Of a stretch of 64,000 bases of DNA, positions 8,618-19,203 are shown in pieces. The DNA is taken from contig CAKTZR010000018.1 in the NCBI GenBank assembly GCA_934636105.1, positions 1 through 64,000 on the forward strand, in the 5' to 3' direction. The DNA is from an uncultured Clostridia bacterium. GTDB taxonomy: Bacteria > Bacillota > Clostridia > Christensenellales > Aristaeellaceae. Every line of letters starts with the position of its first letter. The first letter of the stretch is position 1. Both the position numbers and the translations under genes were made by a program. The notes below the pieces were generated by a model. That model was given only the letters and a program-made list of their open reading frames with translations. It had not been told where the DNA came from and made no database searches.

Positions 8618-10222
8618 ATGGCTAACATCGATCTTACGCAGTATGGGATCACCGGGACGACCGAAATCGTCTACAATCCGTCCTACGAAATGCTCTTCGA
8701 GGAGGAGACCAAGCCGGGTCTGGAGGGCTATGAAAAGGGACAGGTCAGCGAGCTGGGCGCGGTCAACGTCATGACCGGCATCTACACCGGCCGCTCCCCG
8801 AAAGACAAGTTCATCGTCATGGACGACACCTCCAAGGACACCGTGTGGTGGACCTCCGACGAGTACAAGAACGACAACCATCCGGCTTCCAAGGAAGCAT
8901 GGGCGGCGCTCAAGGAGATCGCCAAGAAGGAGCTTTCCAACAAGCGCCTGTTCGTCGTGGACGCGTTCTGCGGCGCGAACAAGGATACCCGTATGGCTAT
9001 CCGCTTCATCGTGGAGGTTGCCTGGCAGGCTCACTTCGTGACCAACATGTTCATCAAGCCGACTGAGGAAGAACTCAAGGACTTCAAGCCGGACTTCGTC
9101 GTTTACAACGCCTCCAAGGCGAAGGTGGAGAATTATAAGGAGCTGGGCCTCAACTCCGAGACCGCCGTGGCTTTCAACCTCACCACCCGCGAGCAGGTCA
9201 TCGTCAACACCTGGTACGGCGGCGAGATGAAGAAGGGCATGTTCTCCATGATGAACTACTTCCTGCCGCTCAAGGGCATGGCTTCCATGCACTGCTCCGC
9301 CAACACGGACATGAACGGTGAGAACACCGCTATCTTCTTCGGCCTCTCCGGCACCGGCAAGACCACCCTCTCCACCGATCCGAAGCGCCTGCTCATCGGC
9401 GACGACGAGCACGGCTGGGACGACAACGGCGTGTTCAACTTTGAGGGCGGCTGCTATGCGAAGGTCATCAACCTCGATAAGGATTCCGAACCGGATATCT
9501 ACAACGCCATCAAGCGCAACGCTCTGCTCGAAAACGTGACCCTCGACGAGAACGGCAAGATCGATTTTGCCGATAAGTCCGTCACCGAGAACACCCGCGT
9601 TTCCTACCCGATCGATCACATCCAGAACATCGTGCGCCCGATTTCCTCCGCTCCGGCTGCGAAGAACGTCATCTTCCTGTCTGCGGATGCGTTCGGCGTG
9701 CTGCCGCCGGTTTCCGTGCTGACCCCGGAGCAGACCAAGTATTACTTCCTCTCCGGCTTCACCGCCAAGCTGGCCGGCACCGAGCGCGGCATCACCGAGC
9801 CGACCCCGACCTTCTCCGCGTGCTTCGGCCAGGCGTTCCTGGAGCTGCATCCGACCAAGTACGCCGAGGAACTGGTCAAGAAGATGGAAAAGAGCGGCGC
9901 GAAGGCCTATCTGGTCAACACCGGTTGGAACGGCACCGGCAAGCGCATCTCCATCAAGGATACCCGCGGCATCATCGACGCGATCCTCGACGGCTCCATC
10001 CTCAAGGCGCCGACCAAGAAGATCCCGCACTTTGATTTCGAAGTGCCGACCGAGCTGCCGGGCGTCGATCCCAAGATTCTCGACCCGCGCGACACCTACG
10101 CCGATCCTTCCGAATGGGAGAAGAAGGCGCAGGATCTGGCTTCCCGCTTCATCAAGAACTTCGCCAAGTACGAGGGCAATGAGGCTGGCAAGAAGCTGGT
10201 TGAGGCTGGCCCGAAGCTGTAA
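8618..10222 (+). CDS. pckA: Phosphoenolpyruvate carboxykinase (ATP)
   Basis: This 534-residue enzyme interconverts oxaloacetate plus ATP with PEP, CO2 and ADP. In fermentative anaerobes it often runs towards oxaloacetate, feeding the reductive branch to fumarate and succinate. Visible motifs: substrate loop RSPKDKF, kinase P-loop [10 protein letters not shown] (about 242-251), metal-binding IGDDEHGWD, and [11 protein letters not shown]. The ATG at 8618 follows AAGGAG by 10 bp; a longer ORF upstream has no such site. It is a single-gene unit with its own promoter and terminator. Coding is strongly biased to C-ending codons compared with the two flanking regulator and reductase genes, consistent with high expression. 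Confidence 0.97.
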   Translation: MANIDLTQYGITGTTEIVYNPSYEMLFEEETKPGLEGYEKGQVSELGAVNVMTGIYTGRSPKDKFIVMDDTSKDTVWWTSDEYKNDNHPASKEAWAALKEIAKKELSNKRLFVVDAFCGANKDTRMAIRFIVEVAWQAHFVTNMFIKPTEEELKDFKPDFVVYNASKAKVENYKELGLNSETAVAFNLTTREQVIVNTWYGGEMKKGMFSMMNYFLPLKGMASMHCSANTDMNGENTAIFFGLSGTGKTTLSTDPKRLLIGDDEHGWDDNGVFNFEGGCYAKVINLDKDSEPDIYNAIKRNALLENVTLDENGKIDFADKSVTENTRVSYPIDHIQNIVRPISSAPAAKNVIFLSADAFGVLPPVSVLTPEQTKYYFLSGFTAKLAGTERGITEPTPTFSACFGQAFLELHPTKYAEELVKKMEKSGAKAYLVNTGWNGTGKRISIKDTRGIIDAILDGSILKAPTKKIPHFDFEVPTELPGVDPKILDPRDTYADPSEWEKKAQDLASRFIKNFAKYEGNEAGKKLVEAGPKL

Positions 10223-10241
10223 GTCAAAACCGCATACCCAC

Positions 10242-10271
10242 AGGGATATTCCGCAGGGAATATCCCTTTTC
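10242..10271 (+). terminator. pckA terminator
   Basis: An 11-bp stem (AGGGATATTCC / GGAATATCCCT) with a 4-base loop is followed by a short T run, 20 bp after the pckA stop. Confidence 0.8.
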
Positions 10272-10345
10272 AGTATCCAAACACTGGTTATTTCAATTAT
10301 CAAAACATAAAGAAAATAAAACTGAAAAAATATTTCAAAGCCCCC

Positions 10346-10373
10346 TTGACAGCAGCGCAAAACGGACTATAAT
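10346..10373 (+). promoter_or_regulatory. Strong promoter of small heat-shock protein gene
   Basis: Consensus TTGACA (10346-10351) and TATAAT (10368-10373) are separated by 16 bp. No CIRCE element is seen near it. Confidence 0.8.
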
Positions 10374-10379
10374 AAGGGC

Positions 10380-10488
10380 GCCGTTCGGGAACGGACGACG
10401 AAAACACGACCCGTAAAAAGGTTCAACGTGCGACCTTACATGACTGGCAATGTTACCAGCGGTGCAAGGCTAATGATTGGAGGTCTGC
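10380..10488 (+). promoter_or_regulatory. Long structured 5' leader, possible RNA thermometer
   Basis: About 110 bases separate the predicted transcription start from the start codon. The leader contains a compact hairpin (CCGTTC-GG-GAACGG near 10381-10394) and further inverted segments (CTGG...CCAG near 10444-10459) shortly before the GGAGG site. Temperature-controlled leaders are common on hsp20 genes; that role here is inferred. Confidence 0.4.
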
Positions 10489-10947
10489 ATGATGAGCACT
10501 TATCTTCCTACTGTTTTCGGTGAAAACCTGATGGACGCTTTTGATGATTTCGACCTGTTCCGCGGCTTTGGCAACGTGGATCGCGCTTTGTACGGCAAAC
10601 ACGCGCAGAACGTGATGAAGACGGATGTCAAGGAGACGGATGACGGCTATGAGGTGGACGTTGATCTGCCGGGCTTCAAGAAGGACGAAATTCATCTGGA
10701 GCTGAACCACGGTTATCTGACCATCTCTGCGGAGAAATCTTTGGAGAAGGACAAGGAAAACAAACAGGGCAAGATGCTCCGTCAGGAGCGCTATTCGGGC
10801 GTGATGCAGCGCAGTTTCTATGTCGGTGAGCATTTGACGGAGGAGGACGTGAAAGCCTCGTATGAGAGCGGTGTCCTGCACATCAAATTCCCGAAGAAGG
10901 ACGCGCTGAAAGCCCCCGAAAAGAAGAACATTCTGATTGAGGGCTAA
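10489..10947 (+). CDS. Hsp20/alpha-crystallin family small heat-shock protein
   Basis: This 152-residue ATP-independent holdase chaperone binds unfolding proteins in the cytoplasm. It has an N-terminal arm, an alpha-crystallin domain (about 45-135) with the DVDLPGFKKDEI strand and the hallmark GVLHIKFPK, and a short C-terminal tail ending KKNILIEG, which includes the I-x-I-type anchor. Start is the first of two adjacent ATG codons, 6 bp after TTGGAGG. It has its own strong promoter, long leader and strong terminator. Confidence 0.93.
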   Translation: MMSTYLPTVFGENLMDAFDDFDLFRGFGNVDRALYGKHAQNVMKTDVKETDDGYEVDVDLPGFKKDEIHLELNHGYLTISAEKSLEKDKENKQGKMLRQERYSGVMQRSFYVGEHLTEEDVKASYESGVLHIKFPKKDALKAPEKKNILIEG

Positions 10948-10954
10948 CCACCAG

Positions 10955-10992
10955 CACCCTGTCGGCACACCCGACAGGGTGTTTTTCTTTTT
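10955..10992 (+). terminator. hsp20 terminator
   Basis: An 11-bp stem (CACCCTGTCGG / CCGACAGGGTG) is followed by TTTTTCTTTTT, 7 bp after the stop. Confidence 0.92.
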
Positions 10993-11122
10993 GGAAAGAT
11001 CAAGGTTTATTTGCGCGAACGACGTTTTTTCTGCACGAATGACGGGGAAAGAGGCTATAAATCGGATGGGTGAATCTGTTACAATATAGACAAAGAAAAA
11101 ACAGATGCAAGGAGGATCACCC

Positions 11123-13120
11123 ATGAAAAAATCCCTGTCGGCTTTGCTGTCCGCCCTGCTGCTTGCCGCGGCGCTTCCGGCTGCGCTGGCGGAAAACACG
11201 ATCATCATGGGTAACCCGGCAACAGAGGCCACGCAGAGCGCCAACGCGGAGGTCTATCAGCTGCTGGATTTTGCCGATGAGCGCGAAAAGGAGTTCGCCA
11301 CGCGCGGGCTGATAGCCGCGCCGGAAAGTCTCGTCATCACGGATGACAGCGGCACGGTCATTTTCAGCCAGCAGGCTTACGATTTCGTGCGCGATCAGGA
11401 AGCGCCCGCGTCGGCCAACCCGAGCCTGTGGCGCAACACCCAGCTCAACGCCTATTACGGCCTGTTCAAGGTGACGGATGACATCTATCAGGTGCGCGGC
11501 TACGACATCTCCAACATGACCTTTGTGCGCAGCGAGCACGGCTGGATCATCATGGACTGCATGTCCAGCGGCGTGACGGCCAAAGCTGCGCTGGAGCTGT
11601 TTGAAAGCGAGATGGGCGAGGCGAATATCGTCGCCGTCATCATCAGCCACGCGCATGTGGATCATTACGGCGGCATTGAGGGCGTGATTTCCGCCGAGGA
11701 TGCGGCTGACCCGACCCTGCCGCTGGCGGAGCAGATTGCCTCCGGTAAGACGGCAATCATTGTGCCGGAAGGCTTTGAAGACGCGGTGATGAAGGAGAAT
11801 GTATTCGTCGGCACGGCGATGAAGCGCCGCTCGATGTATCAGTACGGCTCGGCGCTGCGCAAGGGCGAAACGGGCAGTCTCTCCGTCGGTATCGGTCTGG
11901 CGGTGGCGCAGGGCGGCGTGGGTTACATCAACCCGACGCTGGAAATCAAGGAGGACGGCGAGGTGAACATTGACGGCGTGCGCGCGGTGTTCCAGCTCAC
12001 GCCGGATACGGAATCCCCCGCCGAAATGAACACCTATTTCCCGGATTACAAGGCGCTCTGGATGGCCGAAAACTGCACCGGCACACTGCATAACCTCTAC
12101 ACCCTGCGCGGCGCGCAGGTGCGCGATGCGAACGGCTGGGCGCGCTACATCACCAAGGCGCAGACGCTGTTCGGCGGCGAAGCCGAGGTCGTGTTCCAAT
12201 CCCACAACTGGCCGCATTGGGGTAACGACGTGATCGAAGAATACATGACCAACACGGCGGCGATTTACAAGTTCATTCATGATCAGACCGTGCTCTATAT
12301 CAATCAGGGCTACACCGAAACCGAGATTGCGGATATGATTAAGCTGCCGGAAGCGCTGGAAAAGGTCTGGTATACCCGGCAGTATTATGGCACGCTCAAG
12401 CATAACGCCAAGGCCGTCTATCAGCGCTATATGGGCTGGTATGACGCGAACCCGGTGCATCTGGACGAGCTGACGCCCAGCGACTACGCGGCCAAGCTGG
12501 TGGAGTATCTGGGCGACACGGATAAGGTGCTGGAGATGGCACAGGCGGATTACGACGAGGGCGAATACCAGTGGGTGGCGCAGATCACCAACACGCTGGT
12601 CTATGCCGACCCGGAGAACACGAAGGCCCGCCTGCTGTGCGCCGATGCGCTCGAGCAGCTGGGCTATCAGGCAGAATCCGGCGCGTGGCGCAACGCGTAC
12701 CTTGTCGCGGCGTTTGAGCTGCGCAACGGCACGAAGTTCTACCCGGCGACCACGACCCTCGGCGTGGGCTCGACCGCGCAGAACATGGACGCGCAGACGA
12801 TGCTCGATTACATGGGCATTATGATGGATGCCGACAAACTGGCGGATAAGACCTTCACCGTCAACCTCGTGCTGAGCGATGCGGAAAACTATCTGCTCAA
12901 GATTCAAAACGGCGTGTTGCTTTACTATGAGGGCGAACAGGCCGAGCATGCGGATATCACGATCCGCGCTAAGCGGCTGGGCATTTTGGCGATTGCCAAC
13001 CGCAGCGCCGACGCGATGAGCCGGACGATTGATGCGGTCGAGGGCGATGCGGCGCTGTATGACGCGCTCTGCAAGAGCATGACCCAGCTCTCACTGTATT
13101 TCAATATCATTGAGCCGTAA
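11123..13120 (+). CDS. Secreted alkylsulfatase, metallo-beta-lactamase fold
   Basis: This 665-residue protein belongs to the SdsA/YjcS-type linear alkylsulfatases, which hydrolyse alkyl sulfate esters such as dodecyl sulfate to alcohol and sulfate. A signal peptide (residues 1-23, ending ALA) implies export. The binuclear zinc motif HAHVDH is at 176-181. Family signatures HNLYTLRGAQVRDA and QSHNWPHWG are present, followed by the helical dimerisation region and a C-terminal SCP2-like domain that binds the alkyl chain. ATG at 11123 follows AAGGAGG. Length is normal. It is a single-gene unit; host-derived or dietary sulfated lipids are plausible substrates, by inference only. Confidence 0.93.
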   Translation: MKKSLSALLSALLLAAALPAALAENTIIMGNPATEATQSANAEVYQLLDFADEREKEFATRGLIAAPESLVITDDSGTVIFSQQAYDFVRDQEAPASANPSLWRNTQLNAYYGLFKVTDDIYQVRGYDISNMTFVRSEHGWIIMDCMSSGVTAKAALELFESEMGEANIVAVIISHAHVDHYGGIEGVISAEDAADPTLPLAEQIASGKTAIIVPEGFEDAVMKENVFVGTAMKRRSMYQYGSALRKGETGSLSVGIGLAVAQGGVGYINPTLEIKEDGEVNIDGVRAVFQLTPDTESPAEMNTYFPDYKALWMAENCTGTLHNLYTLRGAQVRDANGWARYITKAQTLFGGEAEVVFQSHNWPHWGNDVIEEYMTNTAAIYKFIHDQTVLYINQGYTETEIADMIKLPEALEKVWYTRQYYGTLKHNAKAVYQRYMGWYDANPVHLDELTPSDYAAKLVEYLGDTDKVLEMAQADYDEGEYQWVAQITNTLVYADPENTKARLLCADALEQLGYQAESGAWRNAYLVAAFELRNGTKFYPATTTLGVGSTAQNMDAQTMLDYMGIMMDADKLADKTFTVNLVLSDAENYLLKIQNGVLLYYEGEQAEHADITIRAKRLGILAIANRSADAMSRTIDAVEGDAALYDALCKSMTQLSLYFNIIEP

Positions 13121-13165
13121 ACGCGGGCACCGCTGACTGTGACGGCGAGTTTATCTTAACAGTAT

Positions 13166-13216
13166 AAAAGCACAAGCTCTATCAAACAAATCGGATAGAG
13201 CTTGTGCTTGTTTTAT
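13166..13216. terminator. Bidirectional terminator
   Basis: A perfect 16-bp stem (13168-13183 with 13194-13209) is followed by GTTTT on the plus side and has A/T-rich sequence on the other side. It separates the alkylsulfatase gene from the convergent opp operon. Confidence 0.9.
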
Positions 13217-13227
13217 AACGAAGAAAC

Positions 13228-13274
13228 GCCTCCCTCTTCGAGGGAGGTGTCGAACGGAGTGAGACGGAAGGAGT
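13228..13274 (+). repeat. R1 palindromic repeat, single unit
   Basis: CCTCCCTCTTCGAGGGAGG hairpin followed by a second inverted segment ending GACGGAAGGAG. The unit abuts the oppF stop codon at 13275. It is one of 11 related units in the window. Confidence 0.8.
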
Positions 13275-14233
<959 letters not shown>

Positions 14234-14234
<1 letters not shown>

Positions 14235-15223
14235 TAGATCGCCCCCTTTGCGCGCTGGTCATACAGCCAGCAGTAAGCCTTGTGCGTGTCGCTGAAATCA
14301 AATTCCGGCGCGGGATATTCGTGGCAGACCTTCAGGCACTTGCCGCAGCGCGCCGCGAACGGGCAGCCGCGCGGCGGCAGCAGCAGGTCGGGCGGCGTGC
14401 CGGGGATGGAATACAATTCCTGTTCGTTTTTGCCGAGGTTCGGGATGGAATCCATCAGGCCCTTGGTGTACGGATGCTTCATGGAATAGAAGATTTCATC
14501 CAGCGAGCCGGTTTCGCAGAACTTGCCGCCGTACATGACCGCCACGCGGTCGGCCACGGAGGCGACGACGCCCATGTTGTGCGTGATGATGATGATGGAA
14601 GTGTTGATCTTCTTCTGCAAATCCTTCATCAGGTCGAGAATCTGCGCCTGAATGGTCACGTCCAGCGCGGTGGTCGGCTCATCCGCAATCAGAATCTGCG
14701 GTTCGCAGGCCAGCGCGATGGAAATCATCACGCGCTGACGCATGCCGCCGGAGAACTGGTGCGGATACTGATCGAAGCGCTCGGCCGGGTTCGGAATGCC
14801 GACCATGCCCAGCAGATCGATGGCGCGCTCGCGGCGCTGCTCCTTCGTCATGCCCGGCTTGTGCAGCAGCAGCATCTCGGTGATCTGCTTGCCGACGGTC
14901 ATCGTCGGGTTGAGGGAAGTCAGCGGGTCCTGGAAGATCATGGAGATTTCCGCGCCGCGAATCTTCATCAGCTCTTTTTCCGGCAGGTTGGCGATGTTGC
15001 GCCCGTTGAGGATGACCTCGCCGGAATCGATTTTGCCGCCCGGCGGCAGCAGGCCCATGATGGCCTTGTTGGTCACGGATTTGCCCGAACCGGATTCGCC
15101 GACGATGGCCAGCGTTTCGCCCTCGTGCAATTCGAAGCTCACGCCGCGCACGGCCTTGACCACGCCGCTGTCGGTGTGGATGGAAACGTGCATATCCTTG
15201 ACTTCAAGCAGTGTCTTGCTCAT
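14234..15223 (-). CDS. oppD: Oligopeptide ABC transporter ATPase, OppD/DppD type
   Basis: This 329-residue ATPase pairs with OppF under the two permeases. Walker A GESGSGKS, signature FSGGMRQR, Walker B ILIADEP, and the C-terminal peptide-transporter extension with [14 protein letters not shown] are visible. It lies 17 bp after oppC and overlaps oppF by one base (TAATG), which indicates translational coupling. Confidence 0.94.
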
Positions 15224-15240
15224 GATTGCCGTCTCCTTTC

Positions 15241-16173
15241 TTATCGCTTCATGCGCGGGTCAAACGCGTCGCGCAGGCCGTCGCCCAGAATGCTGAAGCA
15301 AACCATAATCAGCACGATGGCGATAGCGGGGTAAATGAGCAGATACGGCGCGGCGCGCAGGGCGGAGTAGCCGTTGTTGATGAGTACGCCCAGGCTGGCT
15401 TTCGGCTCGGAAAGACCCACGCCGATGAAGCTGAGGAACGCCTCGGTGAAGATGGCGGACGGGATGGCGAACATCACCTGGATGACGATGACGCTGATCG
15501 TATTGGGGATCAGGTGCTTGGTGATGATCTTGCGGGTGCTCGTGCCCAGCAGGCGCGCGGCCAGCACAAATTCCTGATTCTTGAGCTTGAGAATCTGGGC
15601 GCGCACAAGGCGGGCCATGTTCACCCAGCCGGTGATGCACAGGGAGAGGATGATCGTGCCCACGCCGGAGGGCAGCACCATCATGAACAGGATGACGATA
15701 ATCAGGTGCGGAATGCCGACCAGCACCTCGATGATGCGCTGCATCACCGCGTCCACCTGGCCGCCCATGATGGCGGAAATCGCGCCGTAGAACACGCCGA
15801 TGACGAGGTTAATCAGCGCGGCGGCCAGACCGATGAGCAGCGAAATGCGCGTGCCATACCAGATGCGCACCCACTGGTCGCGGCCGAACAAATCCGTGCC
15901 GAAGGGATGCTCCCACGACGGGCTCTGCAGCTTGGCCTTGTAGTTGGTTTCGTAATACGTATACGGGGAGAGGATCGGCGCGAAGATGGCCAGCAGCGTG
16001 ATGATGACGATGATGGCGAAGCAGAGCACCGCCGCCTTGTTCTTGCGCAGGCGAATCCAGCCGTCGTGCATGGCGGAGGAATGCTCGCGGGCGATGTGTT
16101 CCTGCGAAGCTTTATCCACATCCGCGGGGGTAAACAGTTCCACCGGGATGTCGTCCTTTCTGATTTCGGCCAT
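15241..16173 (-). CDS. oppC: Oligopeptide ABC transporter permease, OppC/DppC type
   Basis: This 310-residue membrane protein has the N-terminal OppC_N segment with one membrane helix (AVLCFAIIVIITLLAIFAP), the conserved HPFGTDLFGRD motif, then five further helices with the permease EAA loop (about 200-220, EFVLAARLLGTS). It forms the channel with OppB. It begins 2 bp after the oppB stop. Confidence 0.94.
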   Translation of the reverse strand: MAEIRKDDIPVELFTPADVDKASQEHIAREHSSAMHDGWIRLRKNKAAVLCFAIIVIITLLAIFAPILSPYTYYETNYKAKLQSPSWEHPFGTDLFGRDQWVRIWYGTRISLLIGLAAALINLVIGVFYGAISAIMGGQVDAVMQRIIEVLVGIPHLIIVILFMMVLPSGVGTIILSLCITGWVNMARLVRAQILKLKNQEFVLAARLLGTSTRKIITKHLIPNTISVIVIQVMFAIPSAIFTEAFLSFIGVGLSEPKASLGVLINNGYSALRAAPYLLIYPAIAIVLIMVCFSILGDGLRDAFDPRMKR

Positions 16174-16175
16174 GG

Positions 16176-17117
16176 TTATTCGCCTCCTTTGCCCGCGGAA
16201 ATGCGGATTCGCGGATCAATCATGCTGTATGCAACGTCCACCACGAGGATGGCGATCATGTAGAACGCGCTGTAAAACATGGTCAGGCCCATGATGACGT
16301 TGTAATCGTTGTTTTTGACGGACTCGGTGAACAGGCCGCCGATGCCGGGGATGGAGAAGATGCTTTCCACCGCCAACGAGCCGGTCAGCAGGCTGACGAC
16401 CATCGAACCCATGATCGTGATGACCGGGATGATGGAGTTGCGCAGCGTGTGCTTGATGAGCAGGCGCGCCTGCGTCATGCCCTTCGAGCGCGCGGTGACG
16501 ATGTAATCCTGCTGGAGCACGTCGAGCGTCTCCGCACGGATGAAACGCGCCGCCGTCGCCATCGGTTGGAAGCAGAGGGCGATGGAAGGCAGCACCGAGC
16601 ACGACCAGCTTTTCCAGAAGCCGACGGGCAGCCAGCCCAGTTTCAGGCCGACGTAGTATTGCAGCAGGGCGGCCGCGACGAAGTTCGGCACGGAAATGCC
16701 CAGTACCGCGATGACCATGGAGATGCTGTCGATCACGCCGTTGTGACGACACGCGGCCACAATGCCCAGAATCAGGCCGATGGTCAGGCCGAGGATGATC
16801 GCCTGCGCGCCGATGAGCATCGACGGCCCAAGGCGGGACGCGATGACCGTCGTCACCGGCATGTTGGTGTAATAGAACGACGTGCCCAAATCGCCCTTGA
16901 GGATGTTGCCGAGATAGATGAAGAACTGTTCATAAATCGGCTTATCCAGTCCGTAGCGGGCCAGCGTGGTGGCCTGCTGATCGGGGGTGAGCTTTTCAAA
17001 GCGCTCGGCGTCAAAGGGCGAGCCGGGCAGAATTTTCATCAGGGTAAAGGTCAGCACAATGATGACTAGCAGCGTGAACGCCATATACAGCAAACGCTTG
17101 CCGATGTACTTGGCCAT
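16176..17117 (-). CDS. oppB: Oligopeptide ABC transporter permease, OppB/DppB type
   Basis: This 313-residue membrane protein has the OppB N-terminal signature (KRLLYMAFTLLVIIVLTFTLM ... LPGSPF), the GDLGTSFYY element and the EAA loop (DYIVTARSKGM). Six membrane segments are visible. It is separated from oppA by about 300 bp holding an R1 repeat pair and a hairpin, so the binding protein may be made in excess over the membrane subunits. Confidence 0.94.
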   Translation of the reverse strand: MAKYIGKRLLYMAFTLLVIIVLTFTLMKILPGSPFDAERFEKLTPDQQATTLARYGLDKPIYEQFFIYLGNILKGDLGTSFYYTNMPVTTVIASRLGPSMLIGAQAIILGLTIGLILGIVAACRHNGVIDSISMVIAVLGISVPNFVAAALLQYYVGLKLGWLPVGFWKSWSCSVLPSIALCFQPMATAARFIRAETLDVLQQDYIVTARSKGMTQARLLIKHTLRNSIIPVITIMGSMVVSLLTGSLAVESIFSIPGIGGLFTESVKNNDYNVIMGLTMFYSAFYMIAILVVDVAYSMIDPRIRISAGKGGE

Positions 17118-17154
17118 AGCCCCACTCCTCTCTTGTTATAAGATGTTGTTTATG

Positions 17155-17336
17155 AACTCCTTCAGTCACGCCTTCGGCGTGCCAGCTCCCTCTGGGAGGG
17201 AGCCTTATTGTATAAGCATCCGATTCAAACAAAAAATCGTTGATGTCAAAGTGGCTTTTTGCACTGCTTGGATAATTATACCCAAAGCCTCCCTCTTTGA
17301 GGGAGGTGTCACAACGAAGTTGTGACGGAAGGAGTT
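17155..17336. repeat. R1 repeat, inverted pair (MITE-like)
   Basis: Two R1 units in opposite orientation (17155-17207 and 17286-17336) enclose about 78 bp of A/T-rich sequence. The outer ends AACTCCTTC and GAAGGAGTT are inverted copies. No flanking target duplication was recognised. Confidence 0.8.
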
Positions 17337-17360
17337 GAAACGGCATAAGCAGCAAAGAAC

Positions 17361-17398
17361 GGGGCGGCATGAAAGCTGCACGCTTACCTGCCGCCCCG
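17361..17398 (-). terminator. Hairpin after oppA, possible attenuator
   Basis: A 9-bp stem (GGGGCGGCA / TGCCGCCCC) lies 22 bp past the oppA stop. On the minus strand it is followed only by GTTCTTTG, so termination is probably partial. Confidence 0.6.
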
Positions 17399-17420
17399 AA
17401 AGAAATTGCGGTGTAAGAGA

Positions 17421-19007
17421 TTACTTTTCGATGGAAACGTACTTGAACTCGTTCTTCTGGCCGACCGGATGGACGATGAAGCCCTTCACATAGTCGCGCT
17501 GGAGGTAAGAGTAGCCGCGGTCGTAAATGCCGGTCACGACGCAGTCGTCCGCGACGAGCATCTTTTCGGCCTCAACCATCAGCTCAAGGCGCTTGGCGCT
17601 GTCGGTCTCCGTGCGCACCTGATCGATCAGGGCGACGTATTCAGGCTTCGCGTAGTAGCCGCGGTAGCCGCTGTCGCTGGTCCACAGGTCGAGGAAGGTC
17701 ATCGCGTCGTCGTAGTCCGCGCCCCAGGCGGAGAGCGCCATGTCGAAGTGGTCGGTCTTCATGACTTCGTTGCGGGCCTTCTGGGTCATGGACTTGATCG
17801 TCACGTCAAGGCCCAGCACGGTGCGCAGCTGATCCTGAATGAACACGCTCATGTCGTCAAAGTCGGTGCCCTCGGCGGTCAGCAGGGTCAGGGAAGAAGG
17901 CGCCTTGCCCAGCTCGGCCACGCCCTCATCCCAGAGCGCCTTGGCCTGATCCGGATCATAGTAGGAGAAGTCGCCCGCGACCTCGCGGAAGGTCTGCTCG
18001 TCCGTGCCGTGGATGCCCTGGGAGACAACGCCGCCCGCGGTCACAGCGCCGGTCATGAGAATGTCGTTCACCAGCGTCTCACGGTCGATCGCCATGCTGA
18101 TGGCCTGACGCATCTTGGCGTTGATGTTCTCGTTGGTGTAGTCAAACTGCATGTAGTAGTTGCGGAAGTCGGAATAGGAGCCGAACTCCGGATCGGCCTG
18201 ATAGAGCAGCACGTCGGTGGAAGCCAGGTTCACGCGGTCGATTTCGCCCGCCTCATACGCGTTGAGCGCAGCAGAGGAATCGGTGATGACCTTGTAATCG
18301 ATGCCGTCGAGCTTCACGTTCTCGGCGTCCCAATACTTGTCGTTCTTCACGAGGGTCGCGCCCACGCCCACATCCAGGCTGGTCGCGACGAACGGGCCGC
18401 AGTAGAGCAGGTGATCCGCGCTCGTGGCGAAGGCGTCGCCCTGCTCGGTGTAGAATTCCTCGTTGAGCGGGAACAGGCAGCACAGCGTCAGCAGGCGGTC
18501 AAAGAAGGAAGTCGGGGAGGAAAGCGTGACGACGAAGGTCTTGTCGTCCACGGCCTTGATGCCCACCTCGCTCGCGTCCACTTCGCCGTTCAGATACGCA
18601 ACGCCGTTCTTGATGAACGGGGCGATGATGTTGGCGTAGCCGTTGTTGTCCGCGTCGCTGATTTCCAGCAGCCAGCTGAACTCGAAGTCCTTCGCGGTCA
18701 GCGGCGTGCCGTTGCTCCAAACCAGACCGTCGCGAAGCGTGAAGGTGTAGGTCAGGCCGTCTTCAGAGATGGTGTAGCTCTCGGCCAGCGCCGGCTGCGG
18801 GTTGTGGTTCTCATCCAGACGGACAAGACCCTCGGAAACCGAACCGATTACGTCCATCAGGTTGGTGTCGGAACCCGTCACCTGGTTGAAGGAGCGGAAA
18901 ACGCGGTCGGTGTAGACATGAAGCACGTTGTCGCCGTCGGCGAAAGCGGCCGCGCATCCAAGAAGCATGAGCGCCGCAAGAGCAAGCGCCAGGATAGACT
19001 TTTTCAT
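17421..19007 (-). CDS. oppA: Peptide ABC transporter substrate-binding lipoprotein
   Basis: This 528-residue SBP_bac_5 protein captures oligopeptides outside the membrane and delivers them to OppBC. The N-terminus has a lipobox (LLGC, Cys18), so it is probably lipid-anchored; the AFA-D site just after could be an alternative signal peptidase I site. Family features include LVRLDENHNPQPALAESY, the YTFTLRDGLVWSNGTPLTAKDF element and the C-terminal lobe. ATG follows AGGGAGGAAG. It is the first gene of the opp operon, preceded by a consensus promoter. Confidence 0.95.
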   Translation of the reverse strand: MKKSILALALAALMLLGCAAAFADGDNVLHVYTDRVFRSFNQVTGSDTNLMDVIGSVSEGLVRLDENHNPQPALAESYTISEDGLTYTFTLRDGLVWSNGTPLTAKDFEFSWLLEISDADNNGYANIIAPFIKNGVAYLNGEVDASEVGIKAVDDKTFVVTLSSPTSFFDRLLTLCCLFPLNEEFYTEQGDAFATSADHLLYCGPFVATSLDVGVGATLVKNDKYWDAENVKLDGIDYKVITDSSAALNAYEAGEIDRVNLASTDVLLYQADPEFGSYSDFRNYYMQFDYTNENINAKMRQAISMAIDRETLVNDILMTGAVTAGGVVSQGIHGTDEQTFREVAGDFSYYDPDQAKALWDEGVAELGKAPSSLTLLTAEGTDFDDMSVFIQDQLRTVLGLDVTIKSMTQKARNEVMKTDHFDMALSAWGADYDDAMTFLDLWTSDSGYRGYYAKPEYVALIDQVRTETDSAKRLELMVEAEKMLVADDCVVTGIYDRGYSYLQRDYVKGFIVHPVGQKNEFKYVSIEK

Positions 19008-19075
19008 AATCTTCCTCCCTGCAATGGATTTGTTCGCAAATTATGCACGATTGCCATGCACAAAATGCAAGTTTA

Positions 19076-19104
19076 ATTATACGGCTTTTGAGATGGAATG
19101 TCAA
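19076..19104 (-). promoter_or_regulatory. opp operon promoter
   Basis: Perfect consensus on the minus strand: TTGACA (19099-19104), 17-bp spacer, TATAAT (19076-19081), about 70 bp upstream of oppA. Confidence 0.85.
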
Positions 19105-19149
19105 CGCGCTGACCGATTGACTGAAAATATAATGCAAAGAATAAAACAA

Positions 19150-19182
19150 AAAACGCGTCTCCTTCAAGCAAAAAGGACGCGC
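19150..19182 (-). terminator. Terminator after C69 dipeptidase
   Basis: A stem of CGCGTC-CCTT type (19154-19165 with 19172-19181) is followed on the minus strand by TTTTTTGTTTT. Confidence 0.8.
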
Positions 19183-19203
19183 GGTGAATTTCATTCAACT
19201 TGA

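Larger units (their letters stand above)
17118..17420. other. oppA-oppB intergenic region
   Basis: This 303-bp gap holds a paired R1 repeat (17155-17336) and a GC-rich hairpin directly after oppA. No ORF or separate promoter for oppB is convincing. The arrangement fits partial termination after oppA with read-through into the permease and ATPase genes. Confidence 0.7.

Noticed and set aside
10321..10488. CIRCE/HrcA operator upstream of hsp20
   Set aside because: No TTAGCACTC-N9-GAGTGCTAA-like pair is present.
17155..17336. Autonomous insertion sequence
   Set aside because: The inverted-pair R1 element encodes nothing, and no transposase or target duplication was seen, so it is reported only as a repeat.
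17406..19076. 556-codon plus-strand ORF antisense to oppA
   Set aside because: Shadow frame; the minus strand encodes a clear binding lipoprotein with its own promoter.
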